A stretch of DNA of 64,000 bases from the NCBI GenBank assembly GCA_947525005.1, contig CANNUY010000001.1, forward strand, positions 1-64,000, given 5' to 3'. The position numbers were made by a program, and so were the translations under genes. Positions 25,583 through 34,383 of this stretch are shown piece by piece. Each line of letters opens with the position of its first letter. Position 1 is the first letter of the stretch. The stretch comes from an uncultured Candidatus Melainabacteria bacterium (GTDB taxonomy: Bacteria; Cyanobacteriota; Vampirovibrionia; Gastranaerophilales; Gastranaerophilaceae). The notes beneath the pieces were generated by a model, which worked only from the letters and a program-made list of their open reading frames with translations, ran no database searches and was not told the DNA's origin.

Positions 25583-26317
25583 TTAATTATTATCTCTTAA
25601 TTTTGCCAAAAGTCTAAGGATTTCTAGGTACAACCATACCAACGTAACCATTAGTCCAAATGCACCGTACCATTCAAAATCTTTTGGTAACATGTTTTGA
25701 ACACCTTTTTCGATAAAATCAAAGTCTAAAATCAAGTTTAATGCTGCAATACCAACAACCACAACACTAAAACCAATTCCAAATGTACCGTTACCAAAAA
25801 TAAATGGAATGCTATAATGAAAGAATGATGCAATCCACTGCATTAAATATAAAACCGCAATTGAGATTGTTGAAATATATATAATGCTTCTAAATTTATC
25901 AGTACATTTTATTATATTAAATCTATATAACCCAAGCATTGACAACAACGCAGCAAATGTTGCAGTAACTGCTTGAAGAACAATCCCAGGGTATGCCTGA
26001 TTAAATACAGCAGAAATACCACCTAAAAATAATCCCTCACACACTGCATACAGCACCATAAAAATTTTGTTACGAGTAAATGAAGCTATCAATGCAGATA
26101 CAAAGCCTACAATAAGTCCTATCATCATCAACATACTAACTTTATCTGTAAAACCTAGCGTAAACTGTTGCCACGTATAAGCTGCAGGAATAAACGCACA
26201 TAAAAACATCAAAAATGCTTTGTCGATTGTACCTGACACAGACATCGTTCCACCTACAATAACTCTGTCACCAGCCTGTGCTGAACCAAAGTTGTCGTTC
26301 AATATTGGATTTGCCAT
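25583..26317 (-). CDS. Bax inhibitor-1/YccA family membrane protein
   Basis: A 244-residue integral membrane protein with seven hydrophobic segments, matching the COG4760/BaxI_1 branch of the BI-1 family. Signature parts are MSVSGTIDKAFLMF near the start, YAVCEGLFLGGISAVFNQAYPGIV in the middle, and DFDFIEKGVQ followed by EWYGAFGLMVTLVWLYLEILRLLA at the end. Bacterial BI-1 proteins are proposed pH-sensitive calcium leak channels or membrane quality-control partners; the role here is not known. It has its own Shine-Dalgarno (AAGGAG) and terminator. Confidence 0.85.
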   Translation of the reverse strand: MANPILNDNFGSAQAGDRVIVGGTMSVSGTIDKAFLMFLCAFIPAAYTWQQFTLGFTDKVSMLMMIGLIVGFVSALIASFTRNKIFMVLYAVCEGLFLGGISAVFNQAYPGIVLQAVTATFAALLSMLGLYRFNIIKCTDKFRSIIYISTISIAVLYLMQWIASFFHYSIPFIFGNGTFGIGFSVVVVGIAALNLILDFDFIEKGVQNMLPKDFEWYGAFGLMVTLVWLYLEILRLLAKLRDNN

Positions 26318-26489
26318 AATTTTCTCCTTCTATACTACGATTATATTATACAACTTTTTTTTCAATACCCCAACTGTATTAAGCATTTCTTAATAATCAA
26401 CTTGAAATTATTGACAAAATACAAGCTAAAATGGTATATTGTTTATGAACTATCATGTTTAACATTATTTAGATAAGAGGGAGAAAATT

Positions 26490-26804
26490 ATGAAAAAGAT
26501 GTTAGGTGTATTAGCTATCTTAGCAGCATTTGGTTTTGTTAACGCACAAGCAGCTATGGCTGAAGGTGTTTGCGGTTTCGTATACAAAGATGCTACAGAA
26601 GCTGGTGTTGGTTTTGCTAACGGTTCTGCAAGCAAAAGAGGTGTTGCAACTGCAACAAGTTACTTTGGTATCGTTGCTTTAGGCGATTGCAGTGTAAACG
26701 CTGCTGCTAAAAACGGTAAAATTTCAAATATTACTTACTATGATACACACGTAAAAAACATTTGCGGTTTCAAAAAACTAACTACAAGAGTTTATGGTAA
26801 CTAA
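26490..26804 (+). CDS. TRL-like exported protein
   Basis: A 104-residue protein with a signal peptide (residues 1-24, MKKMLGVLAILAAFGFVNAQ...AMA). The mature part fits the TRL-like family: a repeated pattern of small residues, SASKRGVATATSYFGIVALGDCSVNAAAKNG with ISNITYYDTHVKN. It has three cysteines. TRL proteins occur near tRNA and in lipoproteins with unknown function. Codon use looks highly adapted, and strong regulatory signals (GGGAG site, strong terminator) suggest abundant expression. Confidence 0.65.
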   Translation: MKKMLGVLAILAAFGFVNAQAAMAEGVCGFVYKDATEAGVGFANGSASKRGVATATSYFGIVALGDCSVNAAAKNGKISNITYYDTHVKNICGFKKLTTRVYGN

Positions 26805-26825
26805 TTTTTTATCGTAAAAAGTTTT

Positions 26826-26858
26826 AAGGCGGGTCGAAAATTTCGACCCGCCTTTTTT
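26826..26858 (+). terminator. Terminator of the TRL-like gene
   Basis: AAGGCGGGTCGAAA paired with its complement, followed by six T. Confidence 0.9.
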
Positions 26859-26936
26859 GAACAAAATCCGCAAAAAAAAGCGACTGAGAATAATCAGACG
26901 CTAAAATTAAGTTAGTGGGAATTAAGTTGAGTTAAG

Positions 26937-27104
26937 TTATTTTTTTAAACCTAGTTTAAATCTTTGCATATTGTTCATTGCCATAAGCTGCATTTCCTTA
27001 TACAATATGCAAGATTCATCACTTTCTGCTGAGTCAACTTTTTTCAACTCTTCAGAAATTATGTTTGCTTTCGCATTTATGTCGTATGTGTTAATTACTG
27101 ACAT
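26937..27104 (-). CDS. 55-residue protein of unknown function
   Basis: A small charged protein read on the minus strand, starting MSVINTYDINAKANIISEEL and ending NMQRFKLGLKK. It is helical, Met-rich near the C-terminus, with one cysteine. A purine-rich GAGAGTGAGAGAG precedes the ATG and a TATACT/TATATA region lies about 40 nt upstream. The plus-strand reading of the same DNA starts at TTG and gives an implausible protein, so this strand is preferred. It resembles the small conserved proteins of this lineage but has no known family. Confidence 0.5.
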   Translation of the reverse strand: MSVINTYDINAKANIISEELKKVDSAESDESCILYKEMQLMAMNNMQRFKLGLKK

Positions 27105-27314
27105 CGCTCTCTCACTCTCGTGTTTATTTAATGCTTACATATATATAAAGTATATACCCTTTTCTCAATTTCACGGCGGGTTATTTTCGTTACATTTGTT
27201 TACAAAACGTTTAAAAATCAGGTTACAAAACAATCTACATCAAATAGATGATTTGTTTTTATTTGTAAATGTTATGCTAGAAGTGTTAAATATCACATAA
27301 ACGAGGTAGTATAT

Positions 27315-27845
27315 ATGGAAATCAAGGCTATATTAGGGGCAAAATTCGGTTCTCTAAGTATTAATAAAAAAACATCTACAAATCCATTTGAACATAATAG
27401 TTTTAAAGGCAAATCATTCACAGGTAGCGTATTACCATTTGCTGACGTGTTCCAATCTATTAAACCTATTGAACAAAAGCCAAGCAAAATAAAAATGGTT
27501 GCTAGCGCAGTAGTTGGTGCTATGAACAACTTCAAAACAAGCATCACTCAACCAATCGTGAAGTTTGCTCACAATGTTAAACAAACATTCAACAATGGAA
27601 TAGTAGCTATGAAAGCTACTAAAAACTCTATCGCTGAAATGGGCAGAAATGTACAAGACAAAATTTCTAGCGTTTTTCATAGCCACAATATTGAACATTT
27701 AGAAGAAGCTAACGGTCCAAAAATTTTGGCAACTAAACATATTAACGAAAAAGCATCTGTTCAAGACTTGCGTTCAACTTGGTTGGCAGAAAATGCAAAA
27801 ATCAGTTTAGAAAGTGCCCTTGGTAAAGAAAGGGTGGTTGCGTAA
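27315..27845 (+). CDS. Lineage protein with an NPF..NSFKG N-terminal motif
   Basis: A 176-residue soluble protein. The N-terminal part holds AKFGSLSI and NPFEHNSFKGKSFTG, then SVLPFADVFQ; the middle is basic and helical with MNNFKTSITQP and FAHNVKQTFNNG; the end is acidic/helical. No signal peptide or enzyme motif. The short Phe-containing N-terminal motifs recur in other proteins of this window (see findings). Its stop overlaps the next start by one base (TAATG), so the two genes are coupled. Confidence 0.6.
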   Translation: MEIKAILGAKFGSLSINKKTSTNPFEHNSFKGKSFTGSVLPFADVFQSIKPIEQKPSKIKMVASAVVGAMNNFKTSITQPIVKFAHNVKQTFNNGIVAMKATKNSIAEMGRNVQDKISSVFHSHNIEHLEEANGPKILATKHINEKASVQDLRSTWLAENAKISLESALGKERVVA

Positions 27846-28204
27846 TGAACAGTACTATAGAAAAAATCATCAGTGCATTAGAATCACACGAAGATACAGA
27901 ATCAATCGCTGTTTTAGAAGAATTGGGAACAAACTCTGCTGATGCTGAAGTCAGAGAAAGAACAGCACAAGCATTAGTTAGAAAAAATATTCACGACTCA
28001 TTAAAAGTTGTTATCATCAACGAAGGCAAAGGCATCAACGATATGAGTCCAGTAGTTGCGATGAGTACAGTTAATGAAATTCTTGCTCTTGAAGATAAAT
28101 CAGAAGCAATTAAAATTCTTGACGATACAATCAATATGCACTCTGTTCAAGAAGTGAGAGAAAACGCAAGCTCTGTTAAATCACTTCTATCACTAAGTGA
28201 ATAA
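27845..28204 (+). CDS. Small HEAT-like helical repeat protein
   Basis: A 119-residue acidic all-helical protein. Phrases such as SIAVLEELGTNSADAEVRERTAQALVRK and KAIKILDDTINMHSVQEVRENASSVKSLL-like stretches are typical of HEAT/armadillo repeats, which bind other proteins. It is coupled to the gene before it through a TAATG junction, so the products probably act together. It ends at a clear terminator. The partner and role are unknown. Confidence 0.6.
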   Translation: MNSTIEKIISALESHEDTESIAVLEELGTNSADAEVRERTAQALVRKNIHDSLKVVIINEGKGINDMSPVVAMSTVNEILALEDKSEAIKILDDTINMHSVQEVRENASSVKSLLSLSE

Positions 28205-28236
28205 ATAAGAAAAGCTGAAAATATCTAATAAAACCA

Positions 28237-28268
28237 AAACCTTAGTCCACTATAGACTAAGGTTTTTA
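28237..28268 (+). terminator. Terminator of the two-gene unit
   Basis: AAACCTTAGTC/GACTAAGGTTT stem with 7-nt loop and T-run. Confidence 0.85.
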
Positions 28269-28295
28269 AATTAAATTGTTTTTTCAATATGTACG

Positions 28296-28375
28296 CAAGG
28301 ATTTCTAAAAAGTCTTTTTAAGTAAACAAAACTGTGGGTTTATAGATTGTTTCTCTATCGCTCGTAATGACATTT
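28296..28375. repeat. Degenerate copy of the dispersed intergenic repeat
   Basis: GTACGCAAGGATTTC, GGTTTATAGATTG and CGCTCGTAATGACA keep the order of the repeat family seen at 18604 and 30037 but are strongly decayed. Confidence 0.45.
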
Positions 28376-28411
28376 ACACAAAATCCAATGTATTAGATTA
28401 TCATTTCATCA

Positions 28412-29044
28412 TTATTTCTTATTCTGTTGTTCTTGAATAGCCTTTAACTCCTCTTTTTCCTCATCACTTAAAGACTCATTTTCACATTCAGAGAACTTTA
28501 ACCCAAACACACTATCTTTAGGTATAGTAAGCTCTTCTCCTTTATTTGCATAAGAAAAAATTGAGTTTTCATATACATTTACAACTGCAGACTTTATTGG
28601 ATTGCCGTCTTTATTTTTTACTGCACCCTGAACTGCATAAAACCCTGTTCCAATACCTTTTACAAAATGGTTTGCAACAGAAACAACAGCACTTTCTGCC
28701 AATTTACCCACATCTAACTCGAATTTTGCAGAAAATTTCCCTTGATACAACACAGGAAATCGTACAATATTACCCTTTAAATCAGTACAACTCAAAGGAT
28801 AAAATGTAAACGTTGCATTTCTTTTTAATCGTTTAGGGTCAGTTACTATCATCTTACCTTCTAGCACATCACCTATTTGCAAAGAAACATCAGCAAGATA
28901 ACAATTTCTTAAAACTCGCACTTTAATTTCTTGTGTCGGATTAGTAGTTGTAATATCTGTAACTGCCTGAACAACCATTGTATCAGCAAAAACAGGCACA
29001 ATTCCTAACATAAAAAAGATTATTAAAGCTGTTATTTTTTTCAT
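28412..29044 (-). CDS. Exported protein of unknown function
   Basis: A 210-residue protein with a signal peptide (MKKITALIIFFMLGIVPVFA, cleaved before DTM). The mature part contains beta-rich sequence (KVRVLRNCYLADVSLQIGD, EGKMIVTDPKRLKRNATFTF), probably forming an extracytoplasmic domain, and ends in an acidic/Gln-rich helix. Phrases like LQIGDVLEGKM recall small envelope proteins of this group, but I do not recognise a family. AAGGAG lies 6 nt before the ATG. Confidence 0.6.
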   Translation of the reverse strand: MKKITALIIFFMLGIVPVFADTMVVQAVTDITTTNPTQEIKVRVLRNCYLADVSLQIGDVLEGKMIVTDPKRLKRNATFTFYPLSCTDLKGNIVRFPVLYQGKFSAKFELDVGKLAESAVVSVANHFVKGIGTGFYAVQGAVKNKDGNPIKSAVVNVYENSIFSYANKGEELTIPKDSVFGLKFSECENESLSDEEKEELKAIQEQQNKK

Positions 29045-29133
29045 ACGAACTCCTTATTCTTAAGCAGTATAACATATTTTATAATATAAAACCTAAGTTT
29101 TGTAAAAATTTTTAATATAATCCTTTTTACTTA

Positions 29134-29163
29134 TTCACAAAATCTACTAACTAGTGATAAGAT
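29134..29163 (+). promoter_or_regulatory. Promoter of the acyltransferase gene (leaderless)
   Basis: TTCACA (29134-29139), an 18-nt spacer and TAAGAT (29158-29163), then 6 nt to the ATG at 29170. Confidence 0.5.
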
Positions 29164-29169
29164 AATTGT

Positions 29170-29997
29170 ATGGGAAATTTAGACGAGTTATATTGCGAAG
29201 TTCCTCCTACAAAATTGAGGAAAAAAGATGAAAGATTTAGACCTGCAAAAACATCACCATTTTGGTTATGGGTTGCAGACAGATTTTTCTACGGAATGTT
29301 AGAAAACCGTTTTTATGCCTTCAGATATAAAGGGGTAGAAAAATATAATGCTCGCAATAAAGAAATCCCTACAATTATGTTCGCACCTCACACAAACTGG
29401 TGGGACGGGATTGTTGGTTATAATATCTGTAACCGTATATGTAAAAAACAAATTAGACTAATGGTTGAAGAACTTAACCGTTTTCCATTACTTAGACGTG
29501 GGGGAGCTTTTAGCGTTAACAAAAAATCTCCACAAGCCTCTATGGAATCTCTAAAATACTCAGTCGAAGTAGTTGGAAACCTTGATAACATCTTGTATTT
29601 GTTTCCTCAAGGTATTATTAGACCACCGTATTTTAGACCTATCGAATTTCAATCAGGTTTATCATACATCGCACAAAAAGCTGTGAAAAAATACGGAAAA
29701 GTTAACCTTGTACCTATAGCTGTTGATTACTTGTTCTTAAGAGATAACAGACCAGAAGTTTGGGTTGAATTTGGCGATGTAATTGAATTGGCTGACGATA
29801 AAATAAACAGAAAAGAATACGCAGAATACCTTGCAGAAACTCTTGAAAACTTGTGTGACAACCAGTTAAAAAACATTTCTCACGCAAAATTCAGTGGATA
29901 CGAAACACTATTCCAACAAAAACTAAAATGGTATCGTGCATTTGAACAACACCTTAAAAAAATCAAAGAAACAGCAAAGAAAAATATCAATAAATAA
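29170..29997 (+). CDS. Lysophospholipid acyltransferase family protein (PlsC-like)
   Basis: A 275-residue glycerolipid acyltransferase. The catalytic HX4D motif is HTNWWD (near residue 76), the substrate-binding block is RRGGAFSVNKKS, and motif III is LFPQGIIRPP. Such enzymes acylate lysophosphatidate or related lipids at the inner membrane; the hydrophobic N-terminal segment (FWLWVADRFFYGML) would anchor it. No Shine-Dalgarno; a -10 box ends 6 nt before the ATG, so it is probably leaderless. It stands alone between repeats, so the exact acceptor cannot be inferred. Confidence 0.85.
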   Translation: MGNLDELYCEVPPTKLRKKDERFRPAKTSPFWLWVADRFFYGMLENRFYAFRYKGVEKYNARNKEIPTIMFAPHTNWWDGIVGYNICNRICKKQIRLMVEELNRFPLLRRGGAFSVNKKSPQASMESLKYSVEVVGNLDNILYLFPQGIIRPPYFRPIEFQSGLSYIAQKAVKKYGKVNLVPIAVDYLFLRDNRPEVWVEFGDVIELADDKINRKEYAEYLAETLENLCDNQLKNISHAKFSGYETLFQQKLKWYRAFEQHLKKIKETAKKNINK

Positions 29998-30036
29998 TTG
30001 CCATAATATTTAACCTTTAAGTGCTAAAATATGTAC

Positions 30037-30168
30037 ACAGGGATTCCACGCTTGCCATAAAGAATTACTTAAAGCACGCTCTGAATGACGTTTTATGTTT
30101 ACATAACAGTTGATTTATGGATTGCCACACTTAATACATTACAAACTGTTCAATCGTTCGCAATGACG
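30037..30168. repeat. Dispersed intergenic repeat, modules A and B
   Basis: Module A matches 4261 onwards (ACAGGGATTCCACGCTTGCC with one later difference) and is joined to module B (TTATGGATTGCC to TTCGCAATGACG). No coding capacity is seen between 29998 and 30211. Confidence 0.75.
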
Positions 30169-30211
30169 TATTAACGATGATAAACCTAACAAATAACATT
30201 TCAAACAATAA

Positions 30212-31528
30212 TTATTTATCGTTTTTTGTTCTAAGCACAGAAAATAACAACCCAAAAGCTATTAAAACAGGATAGAACATGCCTTTTAATATAGTAAACG
30301 AACTTACACCAATGGAAGATGCCAAACTCGTTGCAATAAGGATTTGAGCGCCATAAGGAATAATTCCTTGAACCACGCAAGAAGTTGTATCCAATAAACT
30401 TGCTGTCCTTACAGGTGAAACTTCATGTTTACTTGATAATTCTCTTGCGATAGAACCCGATGTAATGATTGCAACAGTATTATTTGCCGTAAATAAATTT
30501 ATTATCCCAACAAGAAAACAAATACCGATTTCACAAGTACGTTTATCCTTAATCCAGCGTCCTGTTTCGTTAATTATATAAGTGATACCACCGTTATACC
30601 TAACTAACAACAACAAGCCACCAGCAAGCATTGCAACAATAAGCGTTGTAGCCATACTTATTGTACCGTCACCAATATAACCAAACGCATCAAATATACC
30701 AAACATCTTGTAATATAGACCTATTATTACGTTCAATATCGTTCCAAAGAACAACAAAAACATCACATTCACGCCAGATATACCCAAAATTAGTAACAAC
30801 ACATAAGGACAAATTTTCACATAATTATCAGATGTCAAAACAGTTTGAGTGACTTGATGAGTCGTGCTTGAAAAAATTGGCAAGGTATAAAGCAATAAAC
30901 ACAATATTGCAGGAATAGTGATTATTCTAAGGTTTGACAACATCTCATCACGCATCTCAACATTTTGTGTTCTACTTGCAGCAATCTTTGTATCAGAAAT
31001 CAACGACATATTATCCCCAAACATCGCACCACCAACAGTTGCACCAAGTACAAAAGATGGATTTATTCCAAATGATTGAGAAATAGTAACAGCAATAGGA
31101 ACAATAGCTGCAATCGTACCACAAGAAGTACCGATTGCTAGTGAAATCAATGCTGAAATTACAAACAATCCTAGCACCATAAACTGCGCAGGAATAAAAT
31201 GTTGAGATATCATAACTACAGCTTCTACTCCACCAACTGCCTTTGCACTAGCTGTGAATGCACCTGCCAAAATAAAAACAAGACACATTATCATAATGTC
31301 TTTGTTTCCCATTCCCAATGCAAAAAGCTCTATTTTTTTACTTAATTTTTCTTTATGATTAAGGGTCAATGCAACGACTGATGATATCAAAAACGCAACA
31401 GTCATAGGAACTTTTGAAAAATCTTTTGTCCAAAGAGAAAACCCAAAATAAAACAAAATAAACACTATAAATGGTATTATCGCTTTAAAACTAGACTCTC
31501 TCCATTGTATATGTTCTTCATGTCTCAT
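30212..31528 (-). CDS. nhaC: NhaC-type Na+/H+ antiporter
   Basis: A 438-residue polytopic membrane protein with about 11-12 segments, of the NhaC branch of the ion-transporter superfamily. Typical parts are LISLAIGTSCGTIAAIVPIAV, GATVGGAMFGDNMSLISDTKIAASR (the highly conserved core, about residue 160-186) and the C-terminal LDTTSCVVQGIIPYGAQIL. It exchanges Na+ for protons and so helps pH and sodium balance. The gene stands alone on the minus strand; GAGG lies 7 nt before the ATG. Confidence 0.9.
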   Translation of the reverse strand: MRHEEHIQWRESSFKAIIPFIVFILFYFGFSLWTKDFSKVPMTVAFLISSVVALTLNHKEKLSKKIELFALGMGNKDIMIMCLVFILAGAFTASAKAVGGVEAVVMISQHFIPAQFMVLGLFVISALISLAIGTSCGTIAAIVPIAVTISQSFGINPSFVLGATVGGAMFGDNMSLISDTKIAASRTQNVEMRDEMLSNLRIITIPAILCLLLYTLPIFSSTTHQVTQTVLTSDNYVKICPYVLLLILGISGVNVMFLLFFGTILNVIIGLYYKMFGIFDAFGYIGDGTISMATTLIVAMLAGGLLLLVRYNGGITYIINETGRWIKDKRTCEIGICFLVGIINLFTANNTVAIITSGSIARELSSKHEVSPVRTASLLDTTSCVVQGIIPYGAQILIATSLASSIGVSSFTILKGMFYPVLIAFGLLFSVLRTKNDK

Positions 31529-31674
31529 TATTTTTCCTCATTATTCACTTTTTTTATAATAGCATGAATTTATTTTGTTATGTTCTTGTAAATTTATGTT
31601 AACTATTTTTAAAAAACAATCAATTTTAAAAATTTACACGATTTAAGAACAATGAAAGTGAAGGTATAAGTACT

Positions 31675-32682
31675 ATGATTAATCAACCAATTAGTTTTGC
31701 TTCAAGAAAGCACAATGTAAACAACAACAAAAGACATAATAAAAAACCAAATATCGCAAAAAATAATCCAAATATTAACCCCCCAATACAAGAAATTGAT
31801 GTTCAAATAATCCAACCAAGACAACCAAAGGCTATTGATATGGAGCACTTGGATTATATGCCAAAAGAAATTCGTGACGAAATCAAAGCTAGTCAAAAAG
31901 AAGTTCTTCCAGTTCTAACTGAACCAACTACGGTTGAAACACCTGAACAAACACCTAAAAAAAGTCATTCATACAAAAACGCATTAATGGGTTCATTAAT
32001 GGCTTTAGCAACTATTGCAGCACCTGTTGCGATAATATTAGATGATAATAACGATGATTATTACTATACAACTAGTTCACCTTTTGTATATAATAATTCT
32101 ACTAATGGAACTGAGGATAATGTGCCAAGCTATGATAAAGAACTTAGCAACGAAAGTATGGAAGAATACCAACGAGATTTTATCACTTGTAGTGAATTAA
32201 CTGATTGCTTAGATTATTCTAAAATCAAAAAATATCAAAACGACGTTACTGTATTAAATGCTTTATTAAGTGGTAACTTTGCAAGAATTAGACGTGATGA
32301 CCCTGAAAGAAGCGAAAAATTCGGAAAAGCGATTGAAGAGGCACAGGCAACAATTGATAAAATTGCACATAAATATGAGATGAACTCTCATATCGTTGGA
32401 AATGATGATTATGACAACACAATTTCTCGAGAAGAAATGGTTGGAGCGCTAGATTTAAGTAGCATTAAAGATTTGTCTGATAAAGAACAAGTCACTATCG
32501 TAAAAAAAGCTATGAATGATGTAAAACCGTTTATGTTTTCAGAATTGCAAGATATTGATGATATCAAGAAAACAAACCAACAACTTTGTGAAAGACTTCA
32601 AGTAATCCAAAACACAGTTGATGCCGATGCTCGTAAAGCTCTATGTAAAAAATATGGTATCAAAGAATCTGATTTAAAATAA
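31675..32682 (+). CDS. Protein with ISFAS motif, one membrane helix and a possible EF-hand
   Basis: A 335-residue protein that opens MINQPISFASRKH, a member of the short-motif group in this window. Then comes a low-complexity Asn/Pro-rich stretch, a hydrophobic segment (NALMGSLMALATIAAPVAIIL, about residues 105-125) followed by an acidic DDNNDDYYY, and a helical C-terminal domain with a calcium-loop-like DDYDNTISREEM. No signal peptide, so if membrane-inserted it has a cytoplasmic N-terminus of about 100 residues. It is monocistronic with a good terminator. Function unknown. Confidence 0.55.
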   Translation: MINQPISFASRKHNVNNNKRHNKKPNIAKNNPNINPPIQEIDVQIIQPRQPKAIDMEHLDYMPKEIRDEIKASQKEVLPVLTEPTTVETPEQTPKKSHSYKNALMGSLMALATIAAPVAIILDDNNDDYYYTTSSPFVYNNSTNGTEDNVPSYDKELSNESMEEYQRDFITCSELTDCLDYSKIKKYQNDVTVLNALLSGNFARIRRDDPERSEKFGKAIEEAQATIDKIAHKYEMNSHIVGNDDYDNTISREEMVGALDLSSIKDLSDKEQVTIVKKAMNDVKPFMFSELQDIDDIKKTNQQLCERLQVIQNTVDADARKALCKKYGIKESDLK

Positions 32683-32706
32683 TTTATAAATTAAACAAAT
32701 ATACAT

Positions 32707-32745
32707 AAAACAAGGTCAGAATTATAATTCCGACCTTGTTTTTTA
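32707..32745. terminator. Bidirectional terminator
   Basis: AAAACAAGGTC/GACCTTGTTTT stem, six T on the plus side and a matching A-run on the other. It lies between converging genes. Confidence 0.8.
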
Positions 32746-32762
32746 CATTTTTATAGAATAAA

Positions 32763-33749
32763 CTATCCCAAAATTGTTTCAACGAGTTTATCAAAATCAT
32801 ATTTTAAGCACTTCAATTCTTCACAAGAAGTCATTCTTCTTTCCCATAAACAAGGTTTCAGAGGACAACCATCATTAGTTTTTAATGCTGTTACAAACTC
32901 GTTCTGAGGTATCAATTTTCTATCATCAGTTGGTCCAAAGAATGCAAATGTTCTTGTTTTCAGTGCTACAGCAATATGTAATGGTGCTGAATCAGAACAT
33001 ACAAACCTTTCTGATGCACTTATTAACTTTGCCAAATCTTGCAAATTTTTTGTCTTACCAAACAAGTTCTCAAACTGTTTTGTTTGCGAATATTGTACAA
33101 TTTCTTCAATACATTGTTTATCATCAGGTCCACCTGCTAACAACACACGTTTACCACGTTGTGCCAACATATCAATCAACTTAGCCCACTCTCTTGAAGT
33201 AATCGATTTGATACAACCTTTTTCCTTACTCATTAAACTCACTCCAGGGTGAATTAAAACAGTGTTCGGTATCTTATCAACCTTTGGTGAGTTGATTTCA
33301 GGTAACTCTGTTTTGCAATCAGTGACATCACTAACCAAATCGTGATACATATTTCCAGCATATTGATTTTTATTCAACGGAATAGCCTTTGTCAAAAGCC
33401 ATCGGCTTAATTTTCCAGTATCATACCCATATCGTTTAGGAATAAATGTCATTGTTTCAATAACAGACATCATTGGATTAGCACCCGATGCTATAACCAT
33501 TTGAAAATCACCAAATATTGCCTTTGTTACAAGTCCAAAAAGTTCAATATATTTATTCTTACGTTTTAAATCCACTAAAATAACGTCATCAACCACATCA
33601 CTAAGTTGTTGGATTGACTTACTTCTTGGTTCTAGTGCAAGTGTAATTTTAGCGTACGGGAACTCTTTTTTTAAAGAAATCAGAGCAGGTAAAAACAAAA
33701 TCTCGTCACCTAATCCACCAAAGTTTATTGCCAAAATACGCTTAATCAT
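32763..33749 (-). CDS. Glycosyltransferase family 9 (heptosyltransferase-like)
   Basis: A 328-residue GT9 enzyme with two Rossmann-like halves. The acceptor side opens INFGGLGDEILFLPALISLKKEFP; the donor side has VLIHPGVS, LLAGGPDD and the signature SDSAPLHIAVALKTRTFAFFGPTD near residue 255. GT9 enzymes add heptose or related sugars to LPS core at the inner-membrane face. The start is MIKRILAI, one base after the dut stop codon; an upstream in-frame ATG would lie inside dut. The C-terminus is Cys-rich (CPLKPCLWERRMTSCEELKCL), typical for this branch. Confidence 0.88.
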   Translation of the reverse strand: MIKRILAINFGGLGDEILFLPALISLKKEFPYAKITLALEPRSKSIQQLSDVVDDVILVDLKRKNKYIELFGLVTKAIFGDFQMVIASGANPMMSVIETMTFIPKRYGYDTGKLSRWLLTKAIPLNKNQYAGNMYHDLVSDVTDCKTELPEINSPKVDKIPNTVLIHPGVSLMSKEKGCIKSITSREWAKLIDMLAQRGKRVLLAGGPDDKQCIEEIVQYSQTKQFENLFGKTKNLQDLAKLISASERFVCSDSAPLHIAVALKTRTFAFFGPTDDRKLIPQNEFVTALKTNDGCPLKPCLWERRMTSCEELKCLKYDFDKLVETILG

Positions 33750-33750
33750 C

Positions 33751-34191
33751 TTATACTTTCCCTGTTGAACCAAATCCACCTTCGCCACGAGTTGTTTCAG
33801 ACAATTCTGTAACAACCTCTAATTTTGCTTGCTCAACTCTTGTAATCAACATCTGAGCAATTCTTTCATCAGGTTGGATTGTATAACTTTCATTTGAAAG
33901 ATTAACTATAGGCACACAAAGTTCACCTCTATAATCCTCATCAATCGTACCAACACAGTTTATCAAAGTAATACCGTGCCTGATTGACAATCCTGAACGA
34001 GGTCTAACTTGCGCTTCATATCCGTGTTCTAATTCAATTTTTAATCCTGTAGGAATCAAAGTTCTTTCTAACGGTTTCAATTCTATTGGTTCAGAAATAG
34101 CTGCACATAAGTCCATGCCTGCAGCACCTTCTGTTTTATATTCTGGTAAAATTCTATTATGTTCAAGTCTTTGAATTTTTAATACAGTCAT
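33751..34191 (-). CDS. dut: Deoxyuridine 5'-triphosphate nucleotidohydrolase
   Basis: A 146-residue trimeric dUTPase that hydrolyses dUTP to dUMP, protecting DNA from uracil. All five motifs are visible: AAGMDLCA (1), RPRSGLSIRHG (2), GTIDEDYRGEL (3, with the catalytic Asp), RIAQMLI (4), and the C-terminal arm RGEGGFGSTG (5). The start is MTVLKIQRL, 6 nt after AAGGAG; the frame runs 39 codons further up without a fitting site. It is immediately followed by the glycosyltransferase and so shares an operon with it. Confidence 0.96.
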   Translation of the reverse strand: MTVLKIQRLEHNRILPEYKTEGAAGMDLCAAISEPIELKPLERTLIPTGLKIELEHGYEAQVRPRSGLSIRHGITLINCVGTIDEDYRGELCVPIVNLSNESYTIQPDERIAQMLITRVEQAKLEVVTELSETTRGEGGFGSTGKV

Positions 34192-34256
34192 TCCATACTC
34201 CTTTTTTGAATCATTATAACATAAACTCAAACGATATTTAAAAAGGAGATTAAACA

Positions 34257-34320
34257 CGTCATTGCGAACGATTAAACAGTTTGCAAAGTGGTAAGTGCGG
34301 CAATCCATAAACCAAGAATT
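34257..34320 (-). repeat. Dispersed intergenic repeat, inverted module B
   Basis: Read on the minus strand this is GGTTTATGGATTGCC to GTTCGCAATGACG, the B module of 18680 and 30113 in opposite orientation. Confidence 0.7.
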
Positions 34321-34383
34321 CTGCGTACATAAAAAACTTTTTCTGAATTACCACGTCGCTCTACGATACAAACATCTAACATC

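Noticed and set aside
26971..27300. 109-codon plus-strand frame after the TRL-like gene
   Set aside because: It starts at TTG, has no ribosome-binding site, and its composition looks like an antisense reading of the 55-residue minus-strand gene.
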